The notes below the pieces were generated by a model. That model made no database searches and was not told the DNA's origin. It worked only from the letters and a program-made list of their open reading frames with translations. A program made the translations under genes and the position numbers. Positions 62,121 to 64,000 of a stretch of DNA of 64,000 bases are shown here, one piece after another. The stretch comes from an uncultured Verrucomicrobiota bacterium (GTDB lineage Bacteria; Verrucomicrobiota; Verrucomicrobiia; Limisphaerales; JADLHS01): positions 28,064-92,063 of the forward strand of contig CAIKLQ010000501.1 in assembly GCA_903828255.1 (NCBI GenBank), in the 5' to 3' direction. The number at the start of each line of letters is the position of its first letter. Within the stretch, counting starts at the first letter, position 1.

Positions 62121-62753
62121 TCAACTTGTGCCCGTTTGTGCGTCCCGATAGCTGACTCGGCCCTCCGTCACCTTGGCGATGCCGCGTGCTTCAAGTTCCT
62201 GGACCACCTTGGCGATGGCCTCGTCGCTCGTTTCCGCGCCCAGGAGGTCCCTGATGCTGGAACACAGCCGCTTCACTGTCCGCGGCTTGGCGGCGCCGCG
62301 CTTGGCGAGGTTTTCGATCACCCGTTTCACGGGATCAGCAGCGGCCGCTTTCACCCGGCCTGCTCCCGGTGCGGGCGCCGCCGGCTTCATTCCAGGAATG
62401 CTACTCAGGTTGGCCCACCGATGACAGACGGTGCCCCTCATCTTCAAATGCCGGATCAGCGGATCAAACCCGGTGTCCCGGGAGATGATGTGGAAACTTG
62501 CCTCGGGCTGCTCCGCCGCCAGCCGTCCAAGGTGGTAGGCGATATGGAAATCAAGGGCGTTAGGGCCGCTCCCGGCGCACCGCACATACTCGGCGTTTGC
62601 CCCCAGCGCTTGTAGCTCGCACGCAAGGTCGGTCGGCAGCTTCGCTTGGGTGGCGCCGAGGAACACCATGATTTTGAAGTCTCTCCCGCGCAGCAGTGCC
62701 AGGTTGCCCGGCTGGACGTTTTCAAAATCTATCAGGATGAACTCGGTCTTCAT
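62121..62753 (-). CDS. PIN-like domain protein
   Basis: MKTEFILIDFENVQPGNLALLRGRDFKIMVFLGATQAKLPTDL...GSGPNALDFHIAYHLGRLAAEQPEASFHIISRDTGFDPLIRHL. Confidence 0.8.
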   Translation of the reverse strand: MKTEFILIDFENVQPGNLALLRGRDFKIMVFLGATQAKLPTDLACELQALGANAEYVRCAGSGPNALDFHIAYHLGRLAAEQPEASFHIISRDTGFDPLIRHLKMRGTVCHRWANLSSIPGMKPAAPAPGAGRVKAAAADPVKRVIENLAKRGAAKPRTVKRLCSSIRDLLGAETSDEAIAKVVQELEARGIAKVTEGRVSYRDAQTGTS

Positions 62754-62901
62754 ATGATTTCGCCGGAGTGAGTGTCTTCCATTCCTCCGCTGCGGTCCAG
62801 CCGAAGGTGGCCGCAGGCCGAATGAGGCGACCCAAGATTCTTTCCACTTTTTTGAGGTATGCCCGCGTTTGTCATACCCCATGTTGTAAGCTTGTTTCAT
62901 C

Positions 62902-63444
62902 ATGAAAAAGCCAACGAACAAGACCGCGAATTCCGAATTCACCGAAGAAACCGCGCTGGCCTTTTTTGCGCGACACCTCGACGAACAGAAGTGGAATTAC
63001 CACCGCGTGGGCGGCAGTCCGACGCTCTTCAGTGGCTTCAACGGCGACGATGCGCTCTGGGACTTCAACATGTGCGCCCGCCAGAAAGGCGACGACCTGT
63101 TCTTGCTGGGCGTCAACTCCTTCATCCCCAACAAAGCCCGGCCCGAACGCCGCGCCGCCTGCACGGAACTCTTGTCGCGCATCAATTTTGAATTGTCCCT
63201 CGGCTGCTTTGAGATGAATCACGAGGACGGCGAAATCCGCTTCCGCACCAGCATCGTCTTGCCCGCCGCTGACATCACCAACGGCGTCGTCGAGCATCTC
63301 CTCCGCTCCAACCTCGCCATCGTGGACCAGCGCTTGAAGCAAATCATGGCCGTGCTGTATTCCAACACCACCCCTGCGGATGCCCTGAAACCCCAGGACG
63401 AACAAACCGAACCCAAACCGGAGTCCCGCTTCGAACTGAATTGA
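62902..63444 (+). CDS. YbjN-like domain protein
   Basis: Single ORF; FFARHLDEQKWNYHRVGGSPTLFSGFNGDDALWDFNMCARQKGDDLFLLGVNSFIP. Confidence 0.55.
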   Translation: MKKPTNKTANSEFTEETALAFFARHLDEQKWNYHRVGGSPTLFSGFNGDDALWDFNMCARQKGDDLFLLGVNSFIPNKARPERRAACTELLSRINFELSLGCFEMNHEDGEIRFRTSIVLPAADITNGVVEHLLRSNLAIVDQRLKQIMAVLYSNTTPADALKPQDEQTEPKPESRFELN

Positions 63445-63595
63445 AGCGCATTACGATGAAGCAGGGCTGCAATCCCGATTGGGCGGACAAACCTGCCAAG
63501 GAAAAAGAAGTTCTGCCCCCACTGCATATCGCACCCAATGAAGGCAAGACCGAGGTCATCTGTTCCTGACAAGCAGCAGACAGACGACGTGCTTT

Positions 63596-64000
63596 CTAAT
63601 TTCCTATCAACATGCGCTTCCAACTATTGAACCATTTGGCTACTTTGCCGTCCGGTTCCAACGGCGGTAATGTCACCTGCCGAAATCCCCGTTCGCAGTG
63701 CACGAGCACACACTCGTGGTCGCGGAGATTGCGCAGCTTGTGCGGTTTGATTTTGTGTTCCTCGGTTTCGTTGTAATTCACGTTGCGTTTGCCGGCGCTG
63801 TAACCCCACGATCGTTTTACGACCCGTTTTTTGCCGATAAAATCGGCGGCTTGAACGGCATCGGCTTCGTCAGCGGAGCGGAAAATCATTCGGTTGCGAA
63901 GATTCAGGGTCAGGACTTTTGATTTGTCGTTGCCGAGCGGTGGAACAAGCGAAGTCGTGCTTTGCGCGGCGGCAACGACGGTGGCGCCAGCCTCCCGGAT
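63596..64000 (-). CDS. C-terminal part of a T4SS coupling-type ATPase (runs off right edge)
   Basis: Minus strand IREAGATVVAAAQSTTSLVPPLGNDKSKVLTLNLRNRMIFRSADEADAVQAADFIGKKRVVKRSWGYSAGKRNVNYNETEEHKI. Confidence 0.65.
   Translation of the reverse strand: MREAGATVVAAAQSTTSLVPPLGNDKSKVLTLNLRNRMIFRSADEADAVQAADFIGKKRVVKRSWGYSAGKRNVNYNETEEHKIKPHKLRNLRDHECVLVHCERGFRQVTLPPLEPDGKVAKWFNSWKRMLIGN

Noticed and set aside
63456-63569. 37 aa ORF MKQGCNPDWADKPAKEKEVLPPLHIAPNEGKTEVICS after the YbjN-like gene
   Set aside because: Too short and without supporting motif; could be real but cannot be argued from sequence alone.

Overview
This 64 kb window looks like an accessory or mobile region of a fairly GC-rich bacterium; I did not establish the taxon. 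Left part (1-13.8 kb): a WG-repeat protein, a divergent sigma-54 (RpoN-like) factor, a TraG/TraD-like coupling ATPase, a HerA/DUF87-type ATPase, a zinc-ribbon membrane protein, an HExxH zincin-like protein, a DUF1257-like / radical-SAM / DUF2997-like trio and a degenerate DnaB-like protein. Middle (13.7-15.5 kb): two diverged direct copies of a ~240 bp element made of two nested inverted repeats, flanking a reverse-strand cassette (tandem-domain protein plus PD-(D/E)XK-like nuclease). Main body (15.9-62.0 kb): one co-directional ~46 kb array of about 20 genes, many joined by ATGA overlaps. It encodes a YprA-family DUF1998 helicase with a C-terminal nuclease-like tail, two SNF2-like helicases, an HNH protein, a PglX/type IIG-like methyltransferase fused to an AYGSL (gamma-glutamylcyclotransferase-like) domain, a GHKL ATPase with a Shedu-like nuclease tail, HEPN-like and unknown proteins, a 2,499 aa protein with two sacsin-like GHKL modules, a zinc-hook ATPase, an Mre11/Rad50 pair, DUF6361, a PLD protein, another helicase, DUF2779, a membrane-anchored Mrr and a WYL regulator. 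It resembles the DISARM/Druantia/Dpd helicase-centred defence world but matches none of their canonical gene orders that I know. Right edge: PIN-like and YbjN-like genes and the C-terminus of a second coupling ATPase. The strongest non-coding signal is a duplicated ~250 bp block upstream of both the sigma-54 gene and the TraG-like gene. It has a candidate -24/-12 promoter, an upstream inverted repeat at identical spacing and a 46 bp segment matching at 45 of 46 positions. All calls come from reading the sequence and supplied translations; no searches were run.
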